From: Circinella umbellata
Lineage: Eukaryota > Mucoromycota > Mucoromycetes > Mucorales > Lichtheimiaceae
Direction: 5' to 3'
Assembly (NCBI GenBank): GCA_025093555.1
Contig: JAIWNF010000008.1
Span: forward strand, 744,001 to 808,000
Length of the DNA: 64,000 nt
Below the pieces are notes generated by a model. The model was not told the origin of the DNA. It was given only the letters and a program-made list of their open reading frames with translations, and searched no databases. Both the position numbers and the translations under genes were made by a program. The stretch's first letter is position 1. Each line of letters opens with the position of its first letter. Shown piece by piece: positions 25,158 to 36,966 of this stretch.

Positions 25158-28100
25158 CTGTATCGAATATGTAATATAAGTCACGTAAAAATATGAATGT
25201 TAAGTACTTCTTTTCGGGTTTTTTGATGATTGATAGGGTAAGTATGTAGATCACTCTTTAGTTTTAAGTGTGAGAACTATATAATTATTTACAATCAATT
25301 TATTAACAACAAATAAATAAATGATAATAATGTGTATCAAATTGTTAATAGGATGATCCAATTTACCTTTGCTTTTTTGAATGCAGAATAAACGATTGAT
25401 GCTAAAAATAAAACAATAGAAATAATTTTTTTTATGTCATGATATGATGTGGGTTGACGATAATAATGAAAAAAAAAGGATGTGAGAAAGTTATGTTTAG
25501 TATGTGTGTGAAATAATAATACTAAATATTTGCGTTATTATTATTGGTGACAGAAAAAAAAATTTAGAAGGAAAAAAAAAAAAGAAAAAAAAAGTGAAGA
25601 TGAATCCGGAAAACAATTCGAGGATGCTTTTTAAATATTCTTTTTTTTTTTGTGTCCAAGATGTATGATTGACAAATATAACGTCACAGGGAGTTCCTTT
25701 TATGACTTATTATATAGGATATAAAAAGAAAATAACTTTCCCGTTGTCAAGTAGTTTTCCCAATAACTTTTTTTAACTGAGAACCAAATAAAAAGGTAAA
25801 TGAATAGTGTACTATTGAAATGTATGTAAGCGTGTGATCTTGAGGAGGAAAAGGGGAGAGGTGAGAAAAGGGAAAGCTTCATGTAAAAATATATGTATAT
25901 ATATATAATATTAGAGAGCGAGGAAACTAGGGCGGAGAGAAAAAAAAGAGATGGAACACATGAGAGTTTTCAAGAGAGAGAGAACAAGCTGATGATAATA
26001 ATATGATTATATCAGCTATACCACTCGCGCATACACAATCCGAGTAAAAAAAAAAGCCAGCAATTTTCATTAAGAAATCCAAGTTGGTAGAGTTATTTTT
26101 TTTACCTAGCAAGAACAAAATAAAAAACACATGAAGGCTAAGGAGGCGTTTTTTTTCATTCGCTCAGCACAGTCATTTAAGAAAACAGATCAGGAAAATA
26201 TAAACAAGTGGAGCGGATATATATAGACAATAAACATCAACTGTACTATGATGGAAAAACTGCAAGGACAAGGAAGGGGGGATAGACACAGGGAAAAAAA
26301 ATTAAAGTGGGGGATAGTATGAGGAGTAAGAGGATTTATCGAGGAGTTTAAAGAAAATAATAAAGATAAAGAAGGGGGAGGCGATCGTTGATCTGTCAAG
26401 AGTATGATGAGACTCTGAGTATTGTTATCACTTTAGTAAAAGTGATAAATGTCAAGAAGAAAGCCTAGAACTATTTAAATTTAATAATCACATTATAATA
26501 ACAGTGATATATTGATAATAATAATAATAATAAGAATAATACATGTAACATTATAATGGTGACGCTACTACTATACTAATAACAATATTCATCCGAAATG
26601 GTGTATTAATAAATATTTATATACATTTGAGAAAGTAAAAACATTAATGTTTGTTACATATGTTTTGTAAACAAATATCATTTATACATTGCGTGTTTAT
26701 TAGTATGTTATTCAAGCAATTGACGCGAGAAATACTAAAACAAGGGGGTATTACATTTACTATTTTTGGGGGTGAGAAAAGGAGGGGGTGAGATAATTTG
26801 CTGTGAAAATAAGGGAGTTCACAAATTGAAAAAAAGAAAAGAAAAGAGAATGGTTCAAATGACGAATTTACAACATAAACGATGAACGGGAGAGAAAGGA
26901 GAGAGAGATTGATTTTTTTTAAAAAAAAAAATGATAGGTTTGGTTAAAAGAAAACAATGTTAACACTTGGTGTTTTTTTTGTGAGAAGGAGCCACTTATA
27001 GCCACCAATTCAAACAGAAATAAAATAAAAAAAAATAAGGAGGTGTTTTTCTTTGATTCGGTCCAATGTCGAATTTTATAGCTAGCAGTTACTGTGCTAA
27101 TACTGCTCTTATTACTAAATGCGACATGTCAATAAGAGTGGAAGGGGTACTTTTTGTATACGTTGTGAATGCTTTCTTTTTGGATAGTTTTTTTTATACG
27201 AATTTAATTCTCTGTTTTAAAAAAACATTATACTACTGTATACATCGTCATTTTTTTTTCTTTTTTTACATAAAATCAGTACTGAATTATAAGGAATTTA
27301 CATCATAATAATAAGTTATAATGTATATAAACATTCGATTATACTTCCTTTATAAGAATGAGGGAAAAAAAGTATTTGAAATAATCAAGGACCATATGAA
27401 AGGGGAACTATAATCAAAATAGGTAAAAGTATAAAAGAACGAGGAGAGCAAAATAAAAACATTGTGCTTTTATGTTTTGGTAATAATGAATTAAAAAAAA
27501 CTTACGTAAACCTTCACCGTTTGCTATTTAACTACTAGTGCTATTAATATCACTTATAGATATATATTTCCTAGGCAACAATAACTGATGCAAAAGGAGC
27601 TTATTTTTTTGTGGTAAGCAAATGATCACCTCCGACAATGGGTGGCGTCCTTATACTGTAATATATAAATAAGGCAGGAGTAGCTTCTTATTAAGTTTAC
27701 AGTGTTCGGAACAAAGTATATTTGGTCCCACTACTATGGTACCCAACATATGTTTGTTTGTTGTTCATGCTGCTGGAAAATTGATGAACTTGACAATTAT
27801 TGACTCCTTTTTCTAATTTTACGCGTCATTTAAAAAGCAAATGGAAAATAAAGAAAATCAAATGATGCTACTATATTTCTATATGTAAAAACCCTTTTTT
27901 TTCATTAAATATAACATTTAGTATTTTGATACTAGCAAATCAAATATATATCAAGTAAAAGTTATATATAACAACAACTATAACAACAATAACCATTATA
28001 AGCCCCTTTCAACCAAGTGTCCCGCTCTCCCTTTTTTTTCAATATTCTTTAATAAAAGCCAAAGAGAAAGAAGAAAACAACATTGAGGTGCTACTGCTAT

Positions 28101-31100
28101 TAGCATAACAAACAATGGCATCACGAACAATTTTTCCATTTTGCGTTACATCAATAACTTTAGAAAGTATTTATCATTGTATATTACTCCCTAATTGTAT
28201 GTTTATATAACATATGTGCTTGGCAATCCTGTAAATGAACAAGCGGAATCATTGTGCCGAACTTACCGGTCCATCTTTTCTTGGTATATGTTGCTGTTAT
28301 ACTATAAATTATTCTATAAGTAGATTCATTCTTTATGGAAATTAATTATTATTATCATTACAAATAATTACCATCTGGAAAGTATTTAAGTATACAATAC
28401 GTATACATATTTCTATTTTGTAATGTGCACGTTGGCTATATTTATTTGTATTATATAGAAGTTATAAGCTTAATGCTTTTGCTTTTTATATTATGTACGT
28501 AACACAAATTTCTTAATGAACAGCATGTGAGGCTGCTTTTTTTTTGGTATCAGTTGCCTTGTAGCAAAGTTATTTCTTTTTTTCAAAAACGGAAACTTCA
28601 CACGACTTCTGTCACAAAATAAAAATTCGTTGTCGATCTCTGTAACCCCATCTAACCCATTCTCCTGTCCTTTCATTTATCGTCATTTATGATCGGTAAA
28701 GGGGTGATCATTTCATTATATTATATTATATTATATCATTACTATGACAGCAAACATTGTGTGTGTAAATGTATTTAACTGCTATTTTTATAAATATTTG
28801 ATAACCAAAGAGCAAAAAAAGGGTGACAATAAGTTAACAGGCTTTTTTCTAATAATAAAATTATACGTTTGATAATATGTAACACAAATTTGAAAGCTAA
28901 AATCTTATAATACGTAGAAAGCTTATTAAATGTGATTGACTGTACTTTTTGATACAACCAAACAAATTTTTCTCATTTCTTTTGACACGTTTCCTCTCTC
29001 TCGTACTTTTACATTATTACCTCACTATCTTCTATTCTACATTAGTCGCTCCATTCACTCCTCTCTTTCATTGATGATCTATTTACTGTAGTTTTACATA
29101 CACATTTTCCTGCTGCCCCGCAGGTTTTTCAGTCCCCTTCTTTGTGAACTGACGAAAGCAATGAGCTGAAATCAGCGTGTGTTCTTCTAATTTTGTCATT
29201 AATAAAATAAATAATTTCAACGTACTTTTTGATATACGCAAAGACGAAAAAAAAATGCAAGTATATAGCATTTTAACTTGTAGAAGCTTATAATCATTCT
29301 ATAAAGAATGTGGGCTCAGTTTGCTTTTGCTTGACTTTCGACTTAGACTTATTCACGATGGTATTTTTTTATGATTACGTATTTTATTGTAGCAAAGATA
29401 AAATAAATTAGCTGCATAGTATAGTATAGCATAGCAATACAATGTGTACATTACTTATCACTTTTGAAACCATAGTTTTTTACGTATATTTTGAAATTAC
29501 ATAATAACAGGAGAGTTTTATTCTTATCTTATAATAAAATGTGCTCAGTTACTGTAATGTAGCTTACGAACATTTTTTATCGCTTCTTGTTTTTTGTTCC
29601 TGTTAAAAAATGTTATACGATGAAGGTTGTGATAGTATTCGACTGGTTGAGTTAGTTGGATAAGTTATGTCGACATAAATCACATTTAATCTTTGTTTCT
29701 GTCGCTGTTTTTCTTGCTCGTAGATTTTTTTTTGCTTATTCAACTTTTCATAGTATAGCTCCCCCCTTGGTCTATAGTATGAATAATACGAACGCCACTT
29801 GGTGAAATATATGGTAAACAGATGATACGGTAGTAAATATAGCCATACATACCGGCAAAGCCGCTCTTGTTTAGAAAATTGGTGCGCTTTTCTAAACATC
29901 TTCTTCTCCTTTTTTTGAACACACTCTACCGTTGAGCATTTTATAAATAAAACAATATTAGTACTCAAAAAAACAAAAAAAGTAAAAATAAATAGGTAAT
30001 TTTACTTTTTGGTGTTATTATTTACCAAAACTAAACTCACTGATAATTTCTTTGCTGTTATTATTTCTCTTACTTGACTTTTTAGGGGCTTAATGATCGC
30101 TATATTTATGGTGCCGTCCGGTACACCAGTAGTGTCATTATTCAAAACTGTCATAAATGTTTTATTAGTCTATATAGAACGTGGTTGCTTCTTCTTATGA
30201 CCTCAGTGTCATTTATAACATACAATAGAATAAGCCTTGGCTTTTTGTAATAATGGTAATCGCTTGTTTTTTTCTACATGTTTGTAGTATATGGATAGTA
30301 TGTACCCTGTATATAAATAACTATCTTCAGCATATATGCATTGGCTTTCCACTCAAGCAAGCTGCATTATTCAGATACAAGTAATTTTCTTACCATAAGC
30401 TCAAATTTGAATGCTCCATGACAAGTACCATCACTACCACCTTTAATACTACCCATATTCTTATTTAAGAATACAGCAGCATAAGCACCAATGAGACCAT
30501 CAACACTGATAGACATGACAGCAACCATAGTATTTGTAAGATTACCAGCTGTTCAGTTTATATTTATGTAATTGTAAGTGTAATCTACTTCTTTAAATTA
30601 TTCCATCTTATTCAGTCCCTTTTTCCTTCTTAATTATTACACTATTAAATTCTTACGTACTTTTTCTTTCTATTATTTGATCGCGTATTAATGCTCTTAT
30701 TATTCACACTGGAACTTTTCATTTTTCTTGTGTCCTCTTTTTTTTTTTACTAATACTTAAACTTGTATTTAATATTTTTCTCGTTTTACAGATTGCTGTT
30801 TTCTGGATTTTAATTTCTTTTTACTCTTTTGTTCTTTCTCCACTATTTTGATAGTATGATTTGTTTGTTGATTGCTTCTTCTTTACTTTTTACTTTTTCG
30901 GTATACGTATCATACAGACAAATGATCTTTTAAGCAAAGGAAAAACAACAAAAAATAATAATAAATTTAAGAAATGATCTAATATGAAAAACACTTTTAT
31001 TTAAATACGTCACATACGTACTTAGTAGAAAGTGTCAACCGCTAACTTTATTTGTATACCCCCATTATTTATGCACTAGAAGTCGTTAACATCAATACAA

Positions 31101-31157
31101 CTAACCAAAAATTGAAGCTTCCTCATTGCTACTATTACTAGTAACAAAATTATACGT
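25158..31157. other. Six-kilobase gene-poor region
   Basis: May include 5' exons of the CP2-family gene in its first kilobase. The rest is AT-rich with purine/pyrimidine tracts. The only coding-like items are the minus-strand block at 30394-30548 and a 121-codon minus frame at 29603-29968 (EKLNKQKKIYEQEKQ) without a recognisable domain. No RNA gene seen. Confidence 0.5.
30394..30548 (-). pseudogene. Isolated exon-like fragment, unknown
   Basis: A stop-free block between an acceptor (CTGAACAG) and a donor (GTAAGA) reads NTMVAVMSISVDGLIGAYA and GSIKGGSDGTCHGAFKFEL. A further block near 30060-30150 on the same strand reads LNNDTTGVPDGTINIAIIK. Phases of the two do not match, and the blocks upstream do not join, so this is probably a decayed gene or mobile-element ORF. 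The first block is faintly reminiscent of the central part of fungal Tc1-like DDE transposases; I do not rely on that. Confidence 0.3.
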
Positions 31158-31590
31158 AATAATAATAAAAATAAAATAAGACCAGCACGGAAGTATATAT
31201 TCCGAACATCGACAAATACTTGATTCGACATTAGCATATGTAGTGTAACGCCTTGACATTATTCTTGCCTGTAAAGCTACTAAGCAACTCGTTGCAATTT
31301 TTCCACCTATTGCTGCTCAATTAGTCCACAGGTTATACTTCAAGTAGTGTATGATCAATCTATATTGAAAGTTATAGCTCCATATTCAAATGTTATATAC
31401 CTGTTCTTTTTTTTTAAAAAAAAAAAGAGAACAAATGATCGTCATAAACGATCTGTATACAACAGTAATGGTATGTACTAGCTTTCGCAAGACCAGCACT
31501 TCAAAATTAGTACGTACGTAAACAGAAGCAGTCAAGCTGAAGGTAATTGCAGAGACACAAATTGAAAAAAGAAACTGATCTTCTTTATAA

Positions 31591-33448
31591 GAGAATGACT
31601 ACATGGGCTACAAAACTTCAAAGTCAAACCACATGGGCTACAGGTATTTTAGTAACTTTTGTAGCCCATCTCGTTCAAATTTTTGTAGCCCACCTTGTCT
31701 AATTTTTTGTAGCCCACCTCATCTAACTTTTTTTATCATCCTTTACTCGACCCTTTCTCATTTTTTCTGTAATAATATAAATATATTGAGAAAGGTTATA
31801 TTTTCAATATAAACTGTATGATACTTGATAATAATAATAATAATAATAATAAAATACGTCGGATGTAAATATTGATGATAATATTGAAGTGTTTGTGGTT
31901 ATGACAAAGAGCTTCATAATATAAAATAATATGAATTATGTGAATAAAATAGTATAAAGGTTATAATAGACTAAATAACTATAGACAATGGTATATGGCA
32001 GTTCTTATATTCAGGAATTTTACGTCTGAATCCATGAAAAGGAGGAAGTCTTAATAAAATTATAAAAGGGAAATCAACTAAAGATTTAATTATGAAAGAT
32101 AATTTATATACGCCAAAATTCTAAAGCCATACCAACCATCATCCACATTTTTAATTTCTTCTACTGTGTTCTCTGCTGGGATGTCTGGATGTATAATTCT
32201 ATACAAATTTGAAATATAGTTATACCGTGTATATTATCAGTTAATTGTCAATAGGTATATATATATATATATATCTTGAATAGTTATTTATGTACTTTTG
32301 TTCTTTGTTTCCTTTAGATGGATCGTCATCCGCACTTTTTTCATTGTTTTTGAATTATTTGATACAATGGGGAACCAAAGACTTGTTTAAGGGGAATAAT
32401 TGCTTCTTATTTTCTTTCAATTGCTTCGCTTCTTTTTTGTCTTTCACTTTCTGTTTTTCTTTTGCTTCTTTTTCTAACTTTTCCCAACATGACGGAATTC
32501 TCGAATCAATTGCTTTTTTTGGTGGACGTCCTTTGGTTTTTACTGACTTGGGTAAAGCAAGGTTTTCGATAGAAACAGGCAAAAATCTTTTCAAGTCAGA
32601 ATCAATGGCTCCAATTAAGTCTTGACATTGATTATTTTGACATGCGATGTACGCTGAAGTGATTTTTTCCTTCATTTTTGATACATCCCCTTGTAAAGAG
32701 TCTGCAAGTCATCGTCAGTTTCAATTTCGACCTTATCTTCGGTAGCGGTTTTACTATGCGACTCCTTTGAAGTGTTGTCTAATTATAATATATTAATAAA
32801 TCATACATAAAATCAAATTACATTGTTTATCTATCTTCTATTTTTTACAGCCATACATAAATATCAGATATTTGTAATAAATATAATATTCTTTACCTGT
32901 TGGTGGAACTAACCACCATCTCTTATTGTACAACTTCGGATAGAAGGACGTAACAGCATATGAATAATGATTCTAATATTGCTGCGGGATCTAGCAATAA
33001 TTGTAATTGTAATTATAATTATAGTTGCAATGCATATGAATTATGTTCTTGTTAATATTGTTGTGCATCTTGACAATATTAATTATTATATGTTATAATA
33101 TATAACAAGCAGAAATCAATGCGTACTACAAGAAGCATGAAAAATAAATTATGAACGTTTCTTTTTAAAGTTTAAAAAATTGTCAAAAAGGAAAAGGTGG
33201 ACCAAGTAATTTTACTATACATTTACGTACGGAAGAAATACAATAATAAAAATATAGTTATAGTGTAGAAACATAGTAACAATAAAATTAATCATCTTAA
33301 AAATTTTATTTTAAATTTATCTTGGAAATAACAACTAAAAAAATTAGACGCGATGGGCTACAAAAAATTGGATGAGGTGGGCTACAAAAAACTGGACGAG
33401 GTGAGCTACAAGTTACTAAAATACCTGTAGCCTATGTGGTCTGACTTT
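31591..33448. mobile_element. Long-TIR transposon with GTAGCCCA repeats, copy 1 (degenerate)
   Basis: Starts GAGAATGACTACATGGGC, nearly the terminus of the element at 50.1 kb. It has three GTAGCCCA-containing units near the left end and inverted equivalents near the right end (33350-33430). The flanks between terminus and centre match the 50.1-kb element on both sides (landmark ATTCAGGAATTTTACGTC at 32009; GCAGAAATCAATGCG and TTAAAAATTTTATTTT on the right). The extreme right end is missing. The left flank is CTTTATAA and the right flank CTTTATTG, a possible worn target duplication. The centre holds a frameshifted transposase-like fragment. Confidence 0.65.
32355..32780 (-). pseudogene. Frameshifted transposase-like C-terminal fragment
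   Basis: An open frame of 106 codons (32675-32355) contains KTKGRPPKKAIDSRIPSCWE followed by a Lys-rich coiled tail. A KGRP-type motif followed by R-x-P-S and an aromatic-Glu pair is typical of the C-terminal tail of fungal MULE/FAR1-like transposases. Upstream codons in another frame (ETDDDLQTLYKGMYQK) join it if one base is removed from an A-run, so a single frameshift separates them. It has lost its catalytic part. An HMM search of the region is needed to confirm the family. Confidence 0.5.
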
Positions 33449-33670
33449 CTTTATTGGTACTGATTCTATAACAAAATGGCTATATAACGTTGTATATAAT
33501 GCTTAATTTCATATGTGGTAGTATATTTTTTCTAAATATTTGCCATAGTTATTGATCTGTTATGGTGATATTTAGGGGGGTTTGGGAATGTGCATTGTCC
33601 TATTGTCGCACCACGGCAACTGAAAAGAAAACAAGTCTTTTTTTTTCTCTTTCCTCTTTTTACAACTTTA

Positions 33671-33960
33671 CCCTGCACCCCATCTTGGAATTTTCTTCAA
33701 AATGGTCCGAGAAACACCTGGTGAATACTACAAGTGGGAAGTATTACATTTGACAGTGGTCCATGGGCCCCTCGATGTGATGCGTGATGTATCCACTGCA
33801 TCTAAAGAATTAACAAAAGTTCCAGGTGTAAGTGTTATGCCCTGCACTGTATCTTGGATCTTTTTTGTTTCAAGATGGTCTGAGAAACACCTAGTGAATA
33901 CTAGGAGTGGAAAGTAGTGCAGTCGACAGTGGTCCACGGACCCCTCGATGTGATGCGTTG
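33671..33960. repeat. Direct duplication of a ~118-bp unit
   Basis: 33671-33786 and 33840-33960 are diverged copies: CCCTGCAC, CATCTTGGA, AAGATGGTCTGAGAAACACC, GTGAATACTA and CAGTGGTCCA plus CCCCTCGATGTGATGCG occur in both in the same order. They lie between the long-TIR element and the right inverted arm. Confidence 0.75.
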
Positions 33961-34414
33961 AGCGGCGCACTTGATAAAATGTACATTTATAAAGAAGATC
34001 AGTTTCTTTTTTCATTTTGTGTCTCTGCAATTACCTTCAGCTTGACTGCTTCTGTTTACGTACTAATTTTGAAGTGCTGGTCTTGCGGAAGCTAGTACAT
34101 ACTATTACTGTTGTATACAGATCGTTTATGACGATCATTTGTTCTCTTTTATTTTTTAAAAAAAAGAACAGGTATATAACCTATGAATATGGAGCTATAA
34201 CTTTCAATATAGATTGGTCATACACTACTTGAAGTATAACCTGTGAACTAATTGAGCAGCAATAGGTGGAAAAATTGCAACGAGTTGCTTAGTAGCTTTA
34301 CAGGCAAGAATAATGTCAAGGCGTTACACTACATATGCTAATGTCGAATCAAGTATTTGTCGATGTTCGGAATAGCTACTTCCGTGCTGGTCTTATTTTA
34401 TTTTTATTATTATT

Positions 34415-36966
34415 TTGTATTAAAAATTTACATGGGATGTTGTACCCAAGCAGTATGTATATGTTGGTAATTTTTTTACTATATGAATGACATATACAAA
34501 TGTATTAATGGACGTTCCATGTTCCATTCACTTTCCAAGCCGAGTATCTTAGATTTACTTGACATAGCTTAATTTCAAGCTGTATAGTTAGTTTTCGCTC
34601 AAATGATCTACTTCAAGTATCTGGTCCACTTTCAAAATCGCTGCTTATTTTTATTTTTGTGTGGCTCATTTAAAGTTCTTGCGCTGCAACACCGTTTGCC
34701 TACTTTTAGTTTCGGTCGCTGCTTTCATTTGTGTTCAGCCTTCTGTGAGGGGAGAGTGCAAATCGATGTGGCCAAATATTGGTGTTGAATGAAAAGGATC
34801 CTATTGAAATGTATATAAAAGTGTCATTCATTTCAAAATATATGTCGTGAAGGAAACAAATCCATTATATTTTTGCATCCTTGAAACCTTAAATTACTGA
34901 GTGACATTTTTTTGTTGCGAAGTAATAAACTTTTGACATTCCTTTTGAAGATATTGTTACACTTATTTCAAGAACTACTCTATCCACTACGTATTACCAT
35001 TGTCAACCTTTGAATCTGAATTGCCCAGTTACAAGCCATGATGCCTACAGGTGCGTCTATCTCGTATCCTATTCTCCCATTCTCAACCCAGTACACAGAA
35101 GAATTCTAGCCCAAAGTGAAGACGAATAAGTATTTTATGGGTTAGCAATTGTTCTTGAACTTAATATTATTTTGATAATTTTGTTCATACGAACAATTTA
35201 TTTGGAACCCAAATGATTTTTTTTGCTTAATTTTAATTGGTTATAAATAAACAAATGGTAGATACAATTGTTAAAATAAAACTAATGGATTAGTTTTTGT
35301 AATATTAGCTGAAAATTATATTTTATAAACTTCCAAAGTTAGAATGTAGCTGACAATTTTAGCTGGAGAGGTGCTATAATATGTTCAACTCCAAATTTAA
35401 ACATGAAGGATGGACATAGTACGATGAAAATTATTTGTTTTATTTAACGTCTCCAGTGAACACAGCGTCAGGTCTGACATATTTGTTCGCGACAGATTAA
35501 AGAACCCTGTTATTGACACAGGGAAAGTTCGAAGGGTAGTACCGACATACAGGATTTTGCATTCATTTCCGGGCGCAAACTCTCAACTTTTTCGCTTATA
35601 TGCATAAGAGTATTTTTTTTCCGTTTATAAATGTGATTTTGTACGCTTATAATGTCAGTTTTTTTCGCTTATGATGGGGATATTTGGTTAATTCCATAAA
35701 AGCAGGCGTAGTAAATAGAAACAAAAAATAGATATTAGTCACGAAAGACCCCACCACCACCACCACCACCACCACCCGTGCAAATCTCTAATCTTCACAA
35801 GTGAATCTCTCAGATCCCATAGGTAAAAAAAAAATGTACGTATACGTATAATAAGCGAAATTATTGCTATTGTAAGCGAAAAGTACCGCCATCATGAGCG
35901 AAAAATATTCTCATCGTAAGTGAAAAATATAACATATCATAAGCGAAAAAAACTGACATTATAAGCGAACAAAATCACATTTATAAACGGAAAAAAATAC
36001 TCTTATAAGCGAAAAAGTTGAGAGTTTGCGCCCGGAAATGAATGCAAAATCCTGTATGTCGGTACTACCCTTCGAACTTTCCCTGTGTCAATAACAGGGT
36101 TTCTCGAACAAATATGTCAGACCTGACGCTGTGTTCACTGGAGACGTTAATTTTCATCGTATGTCGGTACTATATTTCTCTGAAAAAATATATATATATT
36201 TTGTTGGGCCACCATATGCAGATTCCCCCTCTTTATTCAACCATTCCACCAATAAAAATTAAGCATAGTAGCAGATGTTAAAATAAAATACATTTATTAA
36301 GAAAATTTAATCCTAGTATATGCACCATAATCATTTATCGAGATAAGCTGAGTGAGAAGCATAAGTTGATACGTGCCTCGAACAATTAAAGCTGTTAAGC
36401 ATGTAGCCAAGGACAACTGTGTTGGGTGGATCAAGCACTCAAAGTCATTTTTGGTAATTGTCTAAAAATAAAACGTGTTGCAGTTATCCATTGTACTTTT
36501 TTTTTGTTTTTATAAATAATTTATCAGTATAGTAAAGATTGATGGTATAGTGAAAGTTTAAATAACGGCGCAAAAATAGGAATGCAAAAACATTGACGCA
36601 AAGCTACTAAAATGAATTTGTTTTCCAGGCAACGCAAATCTTTTAAATGTAATGCAATAAATTCATACGTAAAAGGCACAACCCTTCGGTTTCACTGGAC
36701 GCAGAGCTACTTATGCTTGGCGCAAATAGTTTGGAAAAGTCCTGTATCTTAAATGTAGATTAAAGTAGTCATTATTATATTCAGTTATCATTTCTATTCC
36801 ACGGTCAACAAAGAAAAAAGGCAAAACAATATATTATTAAAACAATAAAAGCTGATATATATTATGAATAATAATAAAGAGTGATAGGGTTATATATGAT
36901 ACAGAAGAAAAAGTGGTGAAAAGAGCAAGCGTGGTGAATAGAGTGTGAGTATATGGATAATGGGAT
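34415..36966. other. Intergenic region holding a foldback element
   Basis: No gene seen. The foldback element at 35422-36159 is described below. Sequence at 36560-36740 has repeated GCGCAAA/ACGCAAAG motifs that may be the remains of another repeat. Confidence 0.45.
35422..36159. mobile_element. TA-flanked foldback/MITE element built of ~22-bp units
   Basis: Inverted arms 35422-35675 and 35930-36159 pair over about 230-250 bp. The ends read CGATGAAAATTA and are flanked by TA on both sides (35420-35421 and 36160-36161), as for Tc1/mariner-type insertion. A 12-bp insertion lies near the left end. The inner part (about 35852-36020) is a chain of about eight units of ~22 bp starting TAAGCGAAAAA; the left arm holds the inverted equivalents (CGCTTATA). 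A (CCA)n tract sits in the loop at 35749-35777. No ORF, so non-autonomous. Confidence 0.7.

Larger units (their letters stand above)
31158..34414. mobile_element. Composite element bounded by ~430-bp inverted arms
   Basis: The sequence 31158-31590 recurs as its reverse complement at 33987-34414 with high identity: the GACCAGCACGGAAG block, the T/A palindrome followed by GAGAACAAATGATCGTC, and GAAACTGATCTTCTTTATAA are present in both. The outer ends are A/T-rich (AATAATAATAAAAAT) and no target duplication is evident. Between the arms lie a second long-TIR element (31591-33448) and a 540-bp segment with a direct duplication. Either the second element inserted exactly at the inner edge of the left arm, or the whole is one rearranged transposon. 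Confidence 0.65.

Noticed and set aside
33702..33917. 71-codon frame (VRETPGEYYKWEVLHLTVV)
   Set aside because: Falls across the direct duplication; the second copy of the unit does not preserve the frame, so it is unlikely to be coding.
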